Source of the DNA: a virus
Virus record (IMG/VR): IMGVR_UViG_3300010391_001464
Span: 26,145-90,144 of that record
DNA: 64,000 nucleotides
Direction: 5' to 3' (one strand)
Positions 33,581 through 41,722 of this stretch are shown one piece after another (the first letter of the stretch is position 1; each line of letters opens with the position of its first letter). The notes beneath the pieces were generated by a model. It was not told the origin of the DNA and did no database searches. It saw only the letters and a list, made by a program, of their open reading frames with translations. A program made the translations under genes and the position numbers.

Positions 33581-33769
33581 ATGACTGAAAAAGCAAGTCT
33601 AAAAGTATTTTTTACTATCCTAGGAGTTGACCAAATAAAAACATCAGTAACATATGAAGGAATAACTAAAGAACGTATAACCAATAAACAAAAAAGAGTT
33701 TATGAAACTATGAATTTAATAAAAGAAATAATAATAGAAAAACATGGTCCGGACAGTTTTAAAGGATAA
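33581..33769 (+). CDS. Unknown 62-residue protein
   Basis: Small Lys-rich helical protein, ten bases after the SLOG gene with AAGGAAT upstream. No motif recognised. Confidence 0.5.
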   Translation: MTEKASLKVFFTILGVDQIKTSVTYEGITKERITNKQKRVYETMNLIKEIIIEKHGPDSFKG

Positions 33770-33853
33770 TTATAAAATTAGTTTGTTTCTTATTTAAAAA
33801 ATAAGAACAAAATTATAAATAAAATAATCAATGTATAATAAGGAGATTTAAAA

Positions 33854-34072
33854 ATGGTAAGGCTTCAAGATTCAATTCATTTTCCTAAATATATTAGGAC
33901 TAATGAAAAATGTAGTATTGTAGAAAAGGGACATAGATGTGAAAATAAAGCTGAAATAGAAATGATAGTTGATGGAGATAAAATTTCTACAATAGTAAAA
34001 TTCTGTGATACTCATGCTAAACTTTATGATGAACAATCTTATAATGAGTTAAAGTATAGAGATGAATCTTAA
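33854..34072 (+). CDS. Small Cys/His protein
   Basis: 72 residues with KCSIVEKGHRCENKAE ... KFCDTHAKLY: a likely zinc-binding knuckle. AAGGAG before ATG. Function unknown. Upstream 33770-33853 holds a short AT-rich inverted repeat (TTGTTTCTTATTT/AAATAAGAACAA near 33782-33811), possibly a terminator. Confidence 0.55.
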   Translation: MVRLQDSIHFPKYIRTNEKCSIVEKGHRCENKAEIEMIVDGDKISTIVKFCDTHAKLYDEQSYNELKYRDES

Positions 34073-34085
34073 TAACGGAGGAAAT

Positions 34086-34325
34086 ATGTTAATATGTGAA
34101 TGTGGAAATTCTACTAAATTTTATGAAAGAATTGTGACCGTATATAAGGTTGATGAGGTGGGAACTAGGCATCTTAGAGAAGGACAAGTTACTAGACAAT
34201 ATTTTTGTGCTAATTGTATAAATATGAAGGAGGTATTTAAAAGTGAAAAATCCATATGTGGGACTTACTCATATACTACCAACATGGGAGTGGCTCCTAA
34301 AGTTGTGGAAAAAGATTCTGTGTAA
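34086..34325 (+). CDS. Zinc-ribbon protein
   Basis: 80 residues from ATG 34086 (CGGAGG upstream): CECGNSTKFYER ... YFCANCIN, a CxC...CxxC ribbon. Its 3' part overlaps the next gene by 83 bases, which is long for this genome; a missing base could have extended the frame. Confidence 0.5.
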   Translation: MLICECGNSTKFYERIVTVYKVDEVGTRHLREGQVTRQYFCANCINMKEVFKSEKSICGTYSYTTNMGVAPKVVEKDSV

Positions 34326-34440
34326 AAGAGGATGGCATTTATTTGATGAAGTATATTCACCACCTAATCATTATCTTTCATGTGATGCTTGTGACCTAGA
34401 TGTACATATTGAAAAAATAGAGGAGCATAAAAATGATTAG
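34243..34440 (+). CDS. Small protein with CxxC
   Basis: 65 residues from GTG 34243, with AAGGAGG about nine bases upstream. WHLFDEVYSPPNHYLSCDACDLDVH near the C-terminus. Overlaps the next gene by eight bases. Function unknown. Confidence 0.5.
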   Translation: MKNPYVGLTHILPTWEWLLKLWKKILCKRGWHLFDEVYSPPNHYLSCDACDLDVHIEKIEEHKND

Positions 34441-34723
34441 AAAAAAGTGTCCAGTTTGTAATAACAATATTGTTTTTGATTTTGTAGTTCCTACTAAACA
34501 TTTCTATATTAGTGAAGTTGGTGAAATCAAGAGGGAAGAGTCCAGTATATGGATGGAAAATGCACGTTCACATTGTATTACACAATGTGATTCTCCAGGA
34601 CTAGAATTTTATTGTAATCTAGACAAAGATCATAATATTGATACTCTGGAAATTATTGAATGGATGGATCAAGTTGAAATTGAATTTAGAGAAAAGAAAT
34701 GTTTAGATTTAATAGGAGAATAA
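34433..34723 (+). CDS. Zinc-ribbon-like protein
   Basis: 96 residues starting RKKCPVCNNNIVFDF, a CxxC knuckle, followed by an acidic domain with two more Cys. Coupled to the gene upstream. Function unknown. Confidence 0.55.
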   Translation: MIRKKCPVCNNNIVFDFVVPTKHFYISEVGEIKREESSIWMENARSHCITQCDSPGLEFYCNLDKDHNIDTLEIIEWMDQVEIEFREKKCLDLIGE

Positions 34724-34724
34724 A

Positions 34725-35036
34725 TTGTCCTTCATATATAATATTTTAATTGGATTAGGTATTATTTTAGGAATTTATATTTATGTAGTTTTAGTACTTA
34801 AAAACTTTAGAAGATTAGAACGTATTATAGGTTGTAATTATTACAGTGATTATTTTGAAATCCTAGAATTAAAACATAAAACTATAATAGTTTTATGTTT
34901 TATCCCTTGTTCACTTAATATCTTACAACAAACAGAAAGATTTATAAAAAGATTTATAGAACATTTTAATTTTACTAAAAAATATATAGAATATGACAAT
35001 TCGCTTGAAAAAATTATAGATAATGTAAGGAAATAG
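34725..35036 (+). CDS. Membrane protein, tandem paralogue A
   Basis: 103 residues from TTG 34725 (GGAG upstream). Two hydrophobic segments (~5-25 and ~57-75) and a C-terminal KYIEYDNSLEKIIDNVRK that matches the next protein's KEYIAYDKSIEKIIDKSRE. A tandem duplicate pair of unknown function, probably in the inner membrane. Confidence 0.6.
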   Translation: MSFIYNILIGLGIILGIYIYVVLVLKNFRRLERIIGCNYYSDYFEILELKHKTIIVLCFIPCSLNILQQTERFIKRFIEHFNFTKKYIEYDNSLEKIIDNVRK

Positions 35037-35044
35037 GAGAAGTA

Positions 35045-35350
35045 ATGGATATTAAACTAATATTATTAGTAATATTTGGGTTCTCTCTTTTGGGATTTGC
35101 ATATGTTATGACTGTATTATTAAATTTTAGTTTTATAAAAGATTCATACATAAGTAAAACTAAACTATTTAAATATATAAAATTAAAAAATATAACTATA
35201 GTAATAATAGCTTTTATACCTTTTTCTATAAACTTTATTTTTCTCTTAGAACATTTATATAAGAAACTTAAAGAAGCTATAAAATTTCTGAAAGAATATA
35301 TTGCTTATGATAAATCGATCGAAAAGATTATAGATAAATCTAGAGAATAG
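35045..35350 (+). CDS. Membrane protein, tandem paralogue B
   Basis: 101 residues with the same two-segment plan as the gene at 34725 and the shared C-terminal motif. AGGAGAAG before ATG. Function unknown. Confidence 0.6.
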   Translation: MDIKLILLVIFGFSLLGFAYVMTVLLNFSFIKDSYISKTKLFKYIKLKNITIVIIAFIPFSINFIFLLEHLYKKLKEAIKFLKEYIAYDKSIEKIIDKSRE

Positions 35351-35363
35351 AGGTAATGAATAA

Positions 35364-36221
35364 GTGGTAAAAGAAAATCTACCTGATGTTCAAGAAACTA
35401 AACCGAAGATTCAAATACCAATTAATCAAGTTGGTGTAGAAAATGTAGAAGTTCCTTTCATGCTACAAACTAAAAATGGTCCTTTTCATGAGCTTACTGC
35501 AAAGACATCAATTCGTACTAATTTAGGTTCAAATAAAAAAGGAATATCAATGTCAAGGCTAATATTAACATTAAGACCTTTTTTAATGAAACCTTTAAAA
35601 CACTTCTTAATTAATGATATTCTAACACAATTAAAAACAAATTTAGGAACAGATGATAGTTTCATCAAATTTGAATTTAAACTTCCCCTGATTAAAAAAT
35701 CACCAAAGTCAGAAAATGAATTTCCTTTATATTATAATTGTCAATTTGAAGGAAAATTAGTAAATGATAAATTCTCATTTTATCAGGCAGTTAAAGTTCA
35801 ATATGCATCTTATTGTCCATGTTCTGCAGAATTGTCAAAAGATTTATTAAATAAGGGTTACTCATCTCAAGGATTTCCTCATGCTCAAAGATCATATGCA
35901 ACTGTAGCAATTGAACCAGTAAAAGATAAATATATATGGTTAGAAGATATTATTGAACTAGTTGAAAAGTCTATTGCTACAATTCCATATCCAATTATTA
36001 AAAGAATAGATGAACAAGAAATAGCTCGAATTGCGTCTGAAAATCCTATTTTCGTTGAAGATGCTATTCGACAAATATCTAGCAGTTTAAATTCAAAAAG
36101 TGAAATATATGATTGGATTATAAAATGTTCTCACGAAGAGTCTATACATACTCATGAAGCTATTGCTATATCATATAAAGGAATAAAAGAAGGATTTAAC
36201 GATAGATCTTTTATAATATAG
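35364..36221 (+). CDS. folE2: GTP cyclohydrolase FolE2 (type IB)
   Basis: 285 residues from GTG 35364: LPDVQETKPKIQIPINQVGVENVEVP at the N-terminus, SYCPCSAELS (catalytic Cys region) and GFPHAQRSYATVAIEP later, then the EESIHTHEAIA segment. These are family hallmarks. The enzyme makes 7,8-dihydroneopterin triphosphate from GTP, the first step to folate and to preQ0/7-deazaguanines. In phages such genes usually serve DNA or tRNA deazaguanine modification; partner genes (queD, queE, queC) are not in this window. Confidence 0.9.
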   Translation: MVKENLPDVQETKPKIQIPINQVGVENVEVPFMLQTKNGPFHELTAKTSIRTNLGSNKKGISMSRLILTLRPFLMKPLKHFLINDILTQLKTNLGTDDSFIKFEFKLPLIKKSPKSENEFPLYYNCQFEGKLVNDKFSFYQAVKVQYASYCPCSAELSKDLLNKGYSSQGFPHAQRSYATVAIEPVKDKYIWLEDIIELVEKSIATIPYPIIKRIDEQEIARIASENPIFVEDAIRQISSSLNSKSEIYDWIIKCSHEESIHTHEAIAISYKGIKEGFNDRSFII

Positions 36222-36241
36222 TAAAGATAGGAATTTATAAG

Positions 36242-36580
36242 ATGGAATATGAAAAAACTGAAGACACGCCAGGAGATCTAATATTATCTATCACACAAGA
36301 ACTTTATAGTTCTGATATATCTATAATTATTAAAAATTTAAATAATAAACCTATTATAAAAATAGTAAAAAATCGAATGGGAAATAATATTTCTTATACT
36401 AATGGAAAAGAATTTATACCATTTGCAGCTTGGTTATTAGCTATAATGAGAGACAAAAAAAGTGGTATAAAATTTTTTGAAGAAGCTACAGTTAAAGATA
36501 TTCAAGAAAAGATAGAAGAATTAATGAGACCTTATATGGATGAAAAGATGGATGTACCTGACATACCTGGAGGTATATAA
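36242..36580 (+). CDS. Unknown protein, related to 36586
   Basis: 112 residues. IIIKNLNNKPIIKIVKNRM ... AAWLLAIMRDKKSGIKFFEEATVKDIQEKIEELM shows the same plan as the next gene (LVAMRPDRTKIRLFEDGIKEEVKNEIKKLM). Function unknown. Confidence 0.55.
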   Translation: MEYEKTEDTPGDLILSITQELYSSDISIIIKNLNNKPIIKIVKNRMGNNISYTNGKEFIPFAAWLLAIMRDKKSGIKFFEEATVKDIQEKIEELMRPYMDEKMDVPDIPGGI

Positions 36581-36585
36581 TAGAA

Positions 36586-36873
36586 ATGAAATTTCCAAAA
36601 ATCCCATTTGATAGAAAAGATATATTTGAATCAGATTTAAATTTTTCTTGTAGTATAGATGAACATATTGAAAAACCTATAATACTTGTTGGAACGAATA
36701 GATATCTTATAATAGATAGTATAAAAAATTTAAATGATACAATAGATCTAGTTACTCATATGTTAGTAGCAATGAGGCCAGATAGGACAAAAATAAGATT
36801 ATTTGAAGATGGTATTAAAGAAGAAGTAAAGAATGAAATAAAAAAACTAATGAAAAATATACGGAGGAAATAA
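36586..36873 (+). CDS. Unknown protein, related to 36242
   Basis: 95 residues, likely paralogue of the previous gene by its C-terminal helix pattern. Its last base is shared with the next gene's ATG (TAATG). Function unknown. Confidence 0.55.
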   Translation: MKFPKIPFDRKDIFESDLNFSCSIDEHIEKPIILVGTNRYLIIDSIKNLNDTIDLVTHMLVAMRPDRTKIRLFEDGIKEEVKNEIKKLMKNIRRK

Positions 36874-37997
36874 TGACAAAGCCTAAGGAAGTCGCAAAAT
36901 CTCTGAAGGAGATTTTAGTAAATAATGATATGAAAATAATTCTTGACAAATCATCTAATATAGAACCTATTATAGAAAAAGTAATTGATTGGTGGTCTTA
37001 TGATTTATACTCAAGGAGACCTGGTCCAGCATATACAGATGATAATGTATTCCAAGGTACTGATTTAGATATGGCTGCATTTTTATATGCTTTATCTGAT
37101 AGAGGTGCTGCAATAAATATTCCATCATATGATAGAATGAGAAAATCTAGACTAAAAGAAGGACAAATTATAATCTCAAAAGAAAATAGACATGGTGAAA
37201 TTGTAGGCCTTACTGCTAATAAAGAAACATTTACTTTTTCTGTAAAAATTAAAGATATGAATGTTATGAAAAGTAATGGTTTTGGAGATTTTAGAAACTT
37301 TTCTCTAACAGATATGGATGGTTCATGGTATGAAGGATGGAAACAAATTCAATTTATTCCATCAGAAAAAGAAGATAATTTTTTGAATGAATTTAGAGTA
37401 AAAGCAAATCATAATACTGTAATGTTTAAGAATTTTATTCATCCCAATAGGTGGATTAGTTTTTTCGGTCAATATTATTTTATAACAAAAGCACTTATAA
37501 ATAGATTAGACGAAGAGTCAAAAGATTTAAATATTCAAATAAAAAGAATGTTAGAGAATGGGATTAATTACCCTCCTATAAGTGAAGAAGCTCAATCTAA
37601 ACCAGCATCAATTCCTCAAGAGAATGGAAAACGAATTAATGTTAAGGCATTTGAAGTTGAGATTGATGTTCCTAATAATAGTACTAAATTTCCAGTATAT
37701 TCAGATAGTCAGGAAAATTTAATATTAATTACTAGAAAAAGAAAAGATTATGTATATAAAATAATTCCTAAGTTACGTTTTGCAACTAGAGCAACAGAAT
37801 ATGCTTATTATTCAAATGGAGAAGGAAAATTTCCAACATGGTTAGAAAATGTAAAATGGGAAGCAGATTATATACAAAAAGGAAAAAGAAAAAAATGGGA
37901 TAGATTAGTTTTATTTCAACCTAGTGTCGGTGAAATAGGTGTTTCTATAAGAAAAAGAGACTATGATAAAGTTGAGGTAGTATCAGAAAATTATTAA
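36873..37997 (+). CDS. Unknown 374-residue protein
   Basis: N-terminal helical region, then KEGQIIISKENRHGEIVGLT, a small beta-barrel-like stretch, and a C-terminal beta-rich domain with many aromatic residues (FPTWLENVKWEADYIQKG). No catalytic motif recognised. GGAGG overlaps the previous gene. Confidence 0.6.
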   Translation: MTKPKEVAKSLKEILVNNDMKIILDKSSNIEPIIEKVIDWWSYDLYSRRPGPAYTDDNVFQGTDLDMAAFLYALSDRGAAINIPSYDRMRKSRLKEGQIIISKENRHGEIVGLTANKETFTFSVKIKDMNVMKSNGFGDFRNFSLTDMDGSWYEGWKQIQFIPSEKEDNFLNEFRVKANHNTVMFKNFIHPNRWISFFGQYYFITKALINRLDEESKDLNIQIKRMLENGINYPPISEEAQSKPASIPQENGKRINVKAFEVEIDVPNNSTKFPVYSDSQENLILITRKRKDYVYKIIPKLRFATRATEYAYYSNGEGKFPTWLENVKWEADYIQKGKRKKWDRLVLFQPSVGEIGVSIRKRDYDKVEVVSENY

Positions 37998-38012
37998 GGA
38001 GACATAGAGAAG

Positions 38013-38075
38013 ATGGATGAGATTTTATTTTGGATATTAATAGCTATTGCTCTTGCAGCTATAGTATCATCATAA
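38013..38075 (+). CDS. 20-residue membrane peptide
   Basis: ATG 38013 follows AAGGAG at ~11 bases; the sequence MDEILFWILIAIALAAIVSS is a single hydrophobic helix with an acidic N-terminus. Candidate small membrane regulator. Translation is inferred. Confidence 0.45.
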   Translation: MDEILFWILIAIALAAIVSS

Positions 38076-38086
38076 GTCGGAGGAAT

Positions 38087-38269
38087 ATGGATATAGATAA
38101 ATTAAAAAAAGTTTTAGATCAAAATTTTGGAGAACCATTCTTACCTAAAGGTAAGGTAGAAACTAGTATTAGAACTGTTGGAAGAAGAGATATTGAATTA
38201 GACAATAATTTAAATGTTGTAAGCTCAGGAACTTGTTTGATAGAGGATTATATAACAGTAGAGGAATAA
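38087..38269 (+). CDS. Small unknown protein
   Basis: 60 residues from ATG 38087, chosen because CGGAGG lies directly upstream; the frame is open to 38030. FLPKGKVETSIRTVGRRDIELD in the middle. Function unknown. Confidence 0.55.
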   Translation: MDIDKLKKVLDQNFGEPFLPKGKVETSIRTVGRRDIELDNNLNVVSSGTCLIEDYITVEE

Positions 38270-38275
38270 TGAAAA

Positions 38276-39208
38276 TTGAATTATAAAGAATACGGATATG
38301 GTGTTGGTAGTACTGCAGGAAAATATCTTAGAAATGAATTATTAAAAATACAAGAATATAAATGTGCTATTTGTGATGAAAAATTTAAAACAAAAAGAAC
38401 TACAAATATGGATCATAATCATAAAACAAATGATATAAGAGGATTATTATGTAATAATTGCAATTCAATTTTAGGTTTTTCTAAAGAAAATATAGAAATT
38501 CTACAAAAATCAATTAAATATTTAAATAAACAATATAATCATAATGAAAAAATTAAGAATTTAATTGGTTCAAAAAGAAATATTTATAAAATAAATTTAT
38601 GGTTAAAACAAGAAAATAGTTGTGCTATTTGTGAAATTAAATATCAAGAATTAGATAAAACTATTCATCTAGATCATAATCATGAAGATGGTATCATAAG
38701 AGGTATGTTGTGTCAATATTGTAATTGGATTTTAGGACATTGTAATGATAATATAAAAATACTTAATGAATCTATTAAATATCTTGAAAATAATGGATTA
38801 AAAAATATTATAAAAATAATTGAACCTAATATTAAATTAATAAAGGAAAAAACTTTTAAAGATAAATTCATTAAAATAGGACAGAAATTAAAATGGAGAA
38901 AGAAAAAACCATTTTCTGAAGAGACAAAAAGAAGAATGAGTGAATCAAGTAAAGGGAAAAAGAAAAACCCGACATCTGAAGAAACAAAATTAAAAATAAG
39001 TAAATCAACTAAAGGAAAAAATAAGAAGCCATTTTCAGATGATCATAAAAAACATTTAAGTGAATCAAATAAAGGAAAAAGATTAGGAACAAGAAAACCA
39101 ATGTCAATAGAAGCAAAAATAAATATGAAAAAAGGACAAAAAAGAAGACGTGATATAGAAAAAATGGAGAATCTAAATGAAAATAGAAACTATAATGGAA
39201 CTATATGA
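38276..39208 (+). CDS. Tandem endonuclease VII-fold homing endonuclease with NUMOD3 repeats
   Basis: 310 residues. Two copies of the T4 endonuclease VII / HNH core: CAICDEKFKTKRTTNMDHNHKTNDIRGLLCNNCNSILG and CAICEIKYQELDKTIHLDHNHEDGIIRGMLCQYCNWILG. Then three to four NUMOD3-type DNA-binding repeats (KPFSEETKRRMSESSKGKK; NPTSEETKLKISKSTKGK; KPFSDDHKKHLSESNKGKR). A duplicated nuclease core in one chain is unusual. TTG 38276 start with GAGGAATA upstream. Overlaps the next gene by 32 bases. Confidence 0.85.
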   Translation: MNYKEYGYGVGSTAGKYLRNELLKIQEYKCAICDEKFKTKRTTNMDHNHKTNDIRGLLCNNCNSILGFSKENIEILQKSIKYLNKQYNHNEKIKNLIGSKRNIYKINLWLKQENSCAICEIKYQELDKTIHLDHNHEDGIIRGMLCQYCNWILGHCNDNIKILNESIKYLENNGLKNIIKIIEPNIKLIKEKTFKDKFIKIGQKLKWRKKKPFSEETKRRMSESSKGKKKNPTSEETKLKISKSTKGKNKKPFSDDHKKHLSESNKGKRLGTRKPMSIEAKINMKKGQKRRRDIEKMENLNENRNYNGTI

Positions 39209-39533
39209 AAAAGAGCGTTTATATCAAGAAAAAGTATTTGGAGATTATGAAAATAATCCGGCTTTAAATGTTGCGTCATTTCTTAATTTTATAGAGATGT
39301 ATTTAGAAAAAGCAAAAAAATCATATGCCGAGCCATGGACTCATTATGAAAAGTTTCCTGAATGGTTTACTACATGTAAAGAACATAGTACCCAAGATAT
39401 GGCACCAGTAAAAACATATGAGTACCTAATAAAAATAATGGTCCTAGCTGGTGCAGCATTAGAAGCATATTCGGAATTAGATCCTGATTTTTGGCGAGAA
39501 GATAATAAACCAAAAGAAAAATGGACTAGGTAG
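39177..39533 (+). CDS. Conserved phage helical protein
   Basis: 118 residues, all-helical: ERLYQEKVFGDYENNPALNVASFLNFIEMYLEKAKKSY and YEYLIKIMVLAGAALEAYSEL. This pattern is familiar from many large phages (some MazG-like in appearance), but I cannot name a function. Ends with TAG; a promoter-like motif follows at once. Confidence 0.65.
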   Translation: MKIETIMELYEKERLYQEKVFGDYENNPALNVASFLNFIEMYLEKAKKSYAEPWTHYEKFPEWFTTCKEHSTQDMAPVKTYEYLIKIMVLAGAALEAYSELDPDFWREDNKPKEKWTR

Positions 39534-39552
39534 TTTCTATATATATTAATTA
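39534..39552 (+). promoter_or_regulatory. Candidate phage promoter, CTATATATATTAAT copy 2
   Basis: TTCTATATATATTAATTAG directly after the 39533 stop and ~32 bases before the next ATG. The same 14-mer is found at three other unit starts. Confidence 0.6.
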
Positions 39553-39584
39553 GAAATAAAGAATTTTGGTTCGGAGGTTATTCT

Positions 39585-40328
39585 ATGAAAGGAAATCTTT
39601 CAGAGGTTTTAAAAAGAAAAGAAGTTATACAAGAAAAACCAAGAGAAGATGAATTAGATATTCCTGATAAAACTACTCCAGTTGAAGCAACTAGTAGTTC
39701 AGTTATCGAAGAAGAAAAAAGAAGTATAGATATTGGGTTTACAAATCTTTCATCCTGGTTTATAGAAAATGTTAAGAATTTTCCAAATATAAAACAAGTA
39801 AAAGTAAGCATCCAAGGAATAGATCCCAATAAGACTTTAATATATTCAGAACCAGAACCTACTCCTACTGATCCAAACAACAGGAAACTGCAAGTTATTT
39901 ATAATGCAATTGATACTCCAGTTTTAAATATACCTGGACAATTATTTGAGACTTATTTTTCTGGATTTAGAGTAATTCATGAAGAAAAAAATGGTATGTT
40001 ATTAAAAGCATATATTGTTAAAACTGGAATGTATATTACTCATTGTATTATAGTAGATGGATTACCAATACCAGTAAAGATTGAAAAAGTCAAAAAGAAA
40101 TCTAAAGGTATAGGACTTTTGAAAGTAGATATTAAAAATATACAGGATAAATTCGACAAGATCGTAGATTTAGAAAATATTCAATTACAATATAAACAAA
40201 TTCAAAAACATATAAAGGATTTAAAAACAATAAAAGATGTAACTATATGGATGCTCCAAAGGCAAAAAGATATATCGGACATAAATCATCATCTTAAGCT
40301 TGACGAGCTTATAATCTCATTATTTTAA
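39585..40328 (+). CDS. Unknown 247-residue protein
   Basis: Residues 1-60 are acidic and disordered-looking; ~65-170 beta-rich (KQVKVSIQGIDPNKTLIYSE ... IIVDGLPIPVKI); the C-terminal ~60 helical. TCGGAGG before ATG. First gene after a candidate promoter and bounded by a palindromic terminator, so probably a single-gene unit. Confidence 0.6.
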   Translation: MKGNLSEVLKRKEVIQEKPREDELDIPDKTTPVEATSSSVIEEEKRSIDIGFTNLSSWFIENVKNFPNIKQVKVSIQGIDPNKTLIYSEPEPTPTDPNNRKLQVIYNAIDTPVLNIPGQLFETYFSGFRVIHEEKNGMLLKAYIVKTGMYITHCIIVDGLPIPVKIEKVKKKSKGIGLLKVDIKNIQDKFDKIVDLENIQLQYKQIQKHIKDLKTIKDVTIWMLQRQKDISDINHHLKLDELIISLF

Positions 40329-40335
40329 ATTAGAA

Positions 40336-40359
40336 GGGAGAGATATTAATATCTCTCCC
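40336..40359 (+). terminator. Perfect 24-base palindrome after the 39585 gene
   Basis: GGGAGAGATATT/AATATCTCTCCC, a perfect 12+12 inverted repeat followed by CTTAATTAA. The T-tract is weak, so it may be a terminator or an RNA processing/stability hairpin. Confidence 0.6.
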
Positions 40360-40377
40360 CTTAATTAAGAAGGTTTA

Positions 40378-40542
40378 ATGAAAAATATTTATTTTTATAA
40401 TGTAAAAATGGGAAGATGTAAACTAGAAGAAAATTTCAAAATATGTCCAAAATGTAAAGGATTTGGGGTTAGAGAATATTATATTACTTTTGATATAATT
40501 AGGCCGCCAGTTTGTGCTTCATGTGATGGAAAGGAATTTTAG
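40378..40542 (+). CDS. Small DnaJ-type zinc-finger protein
   Basis: 54 residues: CPKCKGFGVREYY ... PPVCASCDGKEF, i.e. two CxxCxG repeats as in the DnaJ Cys-rich region. AAGAAGG before ATG 40378; TAG stop. Possibly a small chaperone cofactor or anti-host factor; unknown. Confidence 0.6.
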   Translation: MKNIYFYNVKMGRCKLEENFKICPKCKGFGVREYYITFDIIRPPVCASCDGKEF

Positions 40543-40575
40543 ACTGGATACAATCATTAATAATGAGAGAATAAA

Positions 40576-41187
40576 ATGAATATAAATCATACTTGTAATC
40601 TTTTTCTAAGAGATATTTATTCATATGATATTGTTTCATGCCATTATACTATCTTAGAAAATTTAGGTATTGATCTATCAAATATTCCAAAAGATGAAAA
40701 AGAATTTAGGAATATTAAAATCGGTTTGTTAATGAAAGATAACCCAAAACTCATTCATATACTAAGGTCAATAACTAATTCAACTATAAGTGAATATATT
40801 TTAAGAAATGAACTAAAAGATAATGAAATTATATTAAGACAATATGATGGTATAATAACTACTAAACCATTAAATGAAACTACTGAAAGATATATGTCAT
40901 TAGAACTCAGATGTATTATTCAACATATGATAATATCTATAGATAGAAATATGTATTTAGCATTTGATGGCAGTAAAGAAATAATAAAGGGTGTACCAAA
41001 TACATATGAAAAAATAGAGGAAGTTTATTCAAAAATTTTACATATAAATTTTTTAAATAAAACTGGAATATTTTTATCTATGCAAAAAATAAAGAATAAA
41101 ATTATAATGTCTGAAGATCCATTATTATTTGCTATTCCTATAAATAATGATCAAAATATAGTATATTTAAAAAATATGGAGAAGTAA
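40576..41187 (+). CDS. Unknown 203-residue protein
   Basis: Segments YSYDIVSCHYTILENLG and ILRQYDGIITTKP recall the two acidic motifs of polymerase palm domains, but the protein is short and other polymerase motifs are missing, so this is only a hint. GAGAG before ATG. Confidence 0.55.
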   Translation: MNINHTCNLFLRDIYSYDIVSCHYTILENLGIDLSNIPKDEKEFRNIKIGLLMKDNPKLIHILRSITNSTISEYILRNELKDNEIILRQYDGIITTKPLNETTERYMSLELRCIIQHMIISIDRNMYLAFDGSKEIIKGVPNTYEKIEEVYSKILHINFLNKTGIFLSMQKIKNKIIMSEDPLLFAIPINNDQNIVYLKNMEK

Positions 41188-41201
41188 AAATATCAAGTGG
41201 A

Positions 41202-41303
41202 ATGGTGAAAGTTATGGACATAAACGATATAGATAGAGTAAAGTATTTTGATTTTTATATAAAACCATTTTTTAAAAGTATAGTAAAAGAGTTTTTGAAG
41301 TAA
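41202..41303 (+). CDS. 33-residue ORF
   Basis: ATG 41202 (or 41214) to TAA 41303. Charged, helical (INDIDRVKYFDFYIKPFFK). Placed tightly between two genes. Translation uncertain. Confidence 0.35.
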   Translation: MVKVMDINDIDRVKYFDFYIKPFFKSIVKEFLK

Positions 41304-41312
41304 GAGGATTAA

Positions 41313-41684
41313 ATGATATTAATAAAATATGATGATTTTTTAAAATTAAGAGAGGAAATAGCTGATAATGGTTTATATGGAGTAGTTATATTTGACGTGA
41401 CTATAAAAAATATTACAGAAAAATTAGATACTTCTATATCTATGATAGAAAAATATATAAATGAATGTTATCCAGATAGAAACCTTGAAGTATCTGATAT
41501 ATATAGATCTGTTCATAAAGTAAAAAGTAGCTTAGGAAGGACTGATTTAATTATAATTGCAAAACCTGATGATTTAGCAATTAATATCATATTAAATTCT
41601 TTTGAAGGTCAACTTAAATTACATACTAAATTTTTTAATAAAGATGAATTTTATAATAGTTTTTTTAGTAATATGTATAAATAA
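41313..41684 (+). CDS. Unknown 123-residue protein
   Basis: Alpha/beta protein with VVIFDVTIKNIT and DLIIIAKPDDLAINIIL. AGAGGA before ATG. No family recognised. Confidence 0.55.
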   Translation: MILIKYDDFLKLREEIADNGLYGVVIFDVTIKNITEKLDTSISMIEKYINECYPDRNLEVSDIYRSVHKVKSSLGRTDLIIIAKPDDLAINIILNSFEGQLKLHTKFFNKDEFYNSFFSNMYK

Positions 41685-41722
41685 AATTTTAAAGAAAGGT
41701 CAATAAAAAAGAAAGGTTAAAT

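Noticed and set aside
39177-40328. Amber readthrough fusion of the 39177 and 39585 genes (same frame)
   Set aside because: A promoter-like motif and a good ribosome site separate them; same frame is expected one time in three.
40576-41187. DNA polymerase fragment
   Set aside because: Only two loosely palm-like motifs; length and remaining sequence do not support a polymerase.
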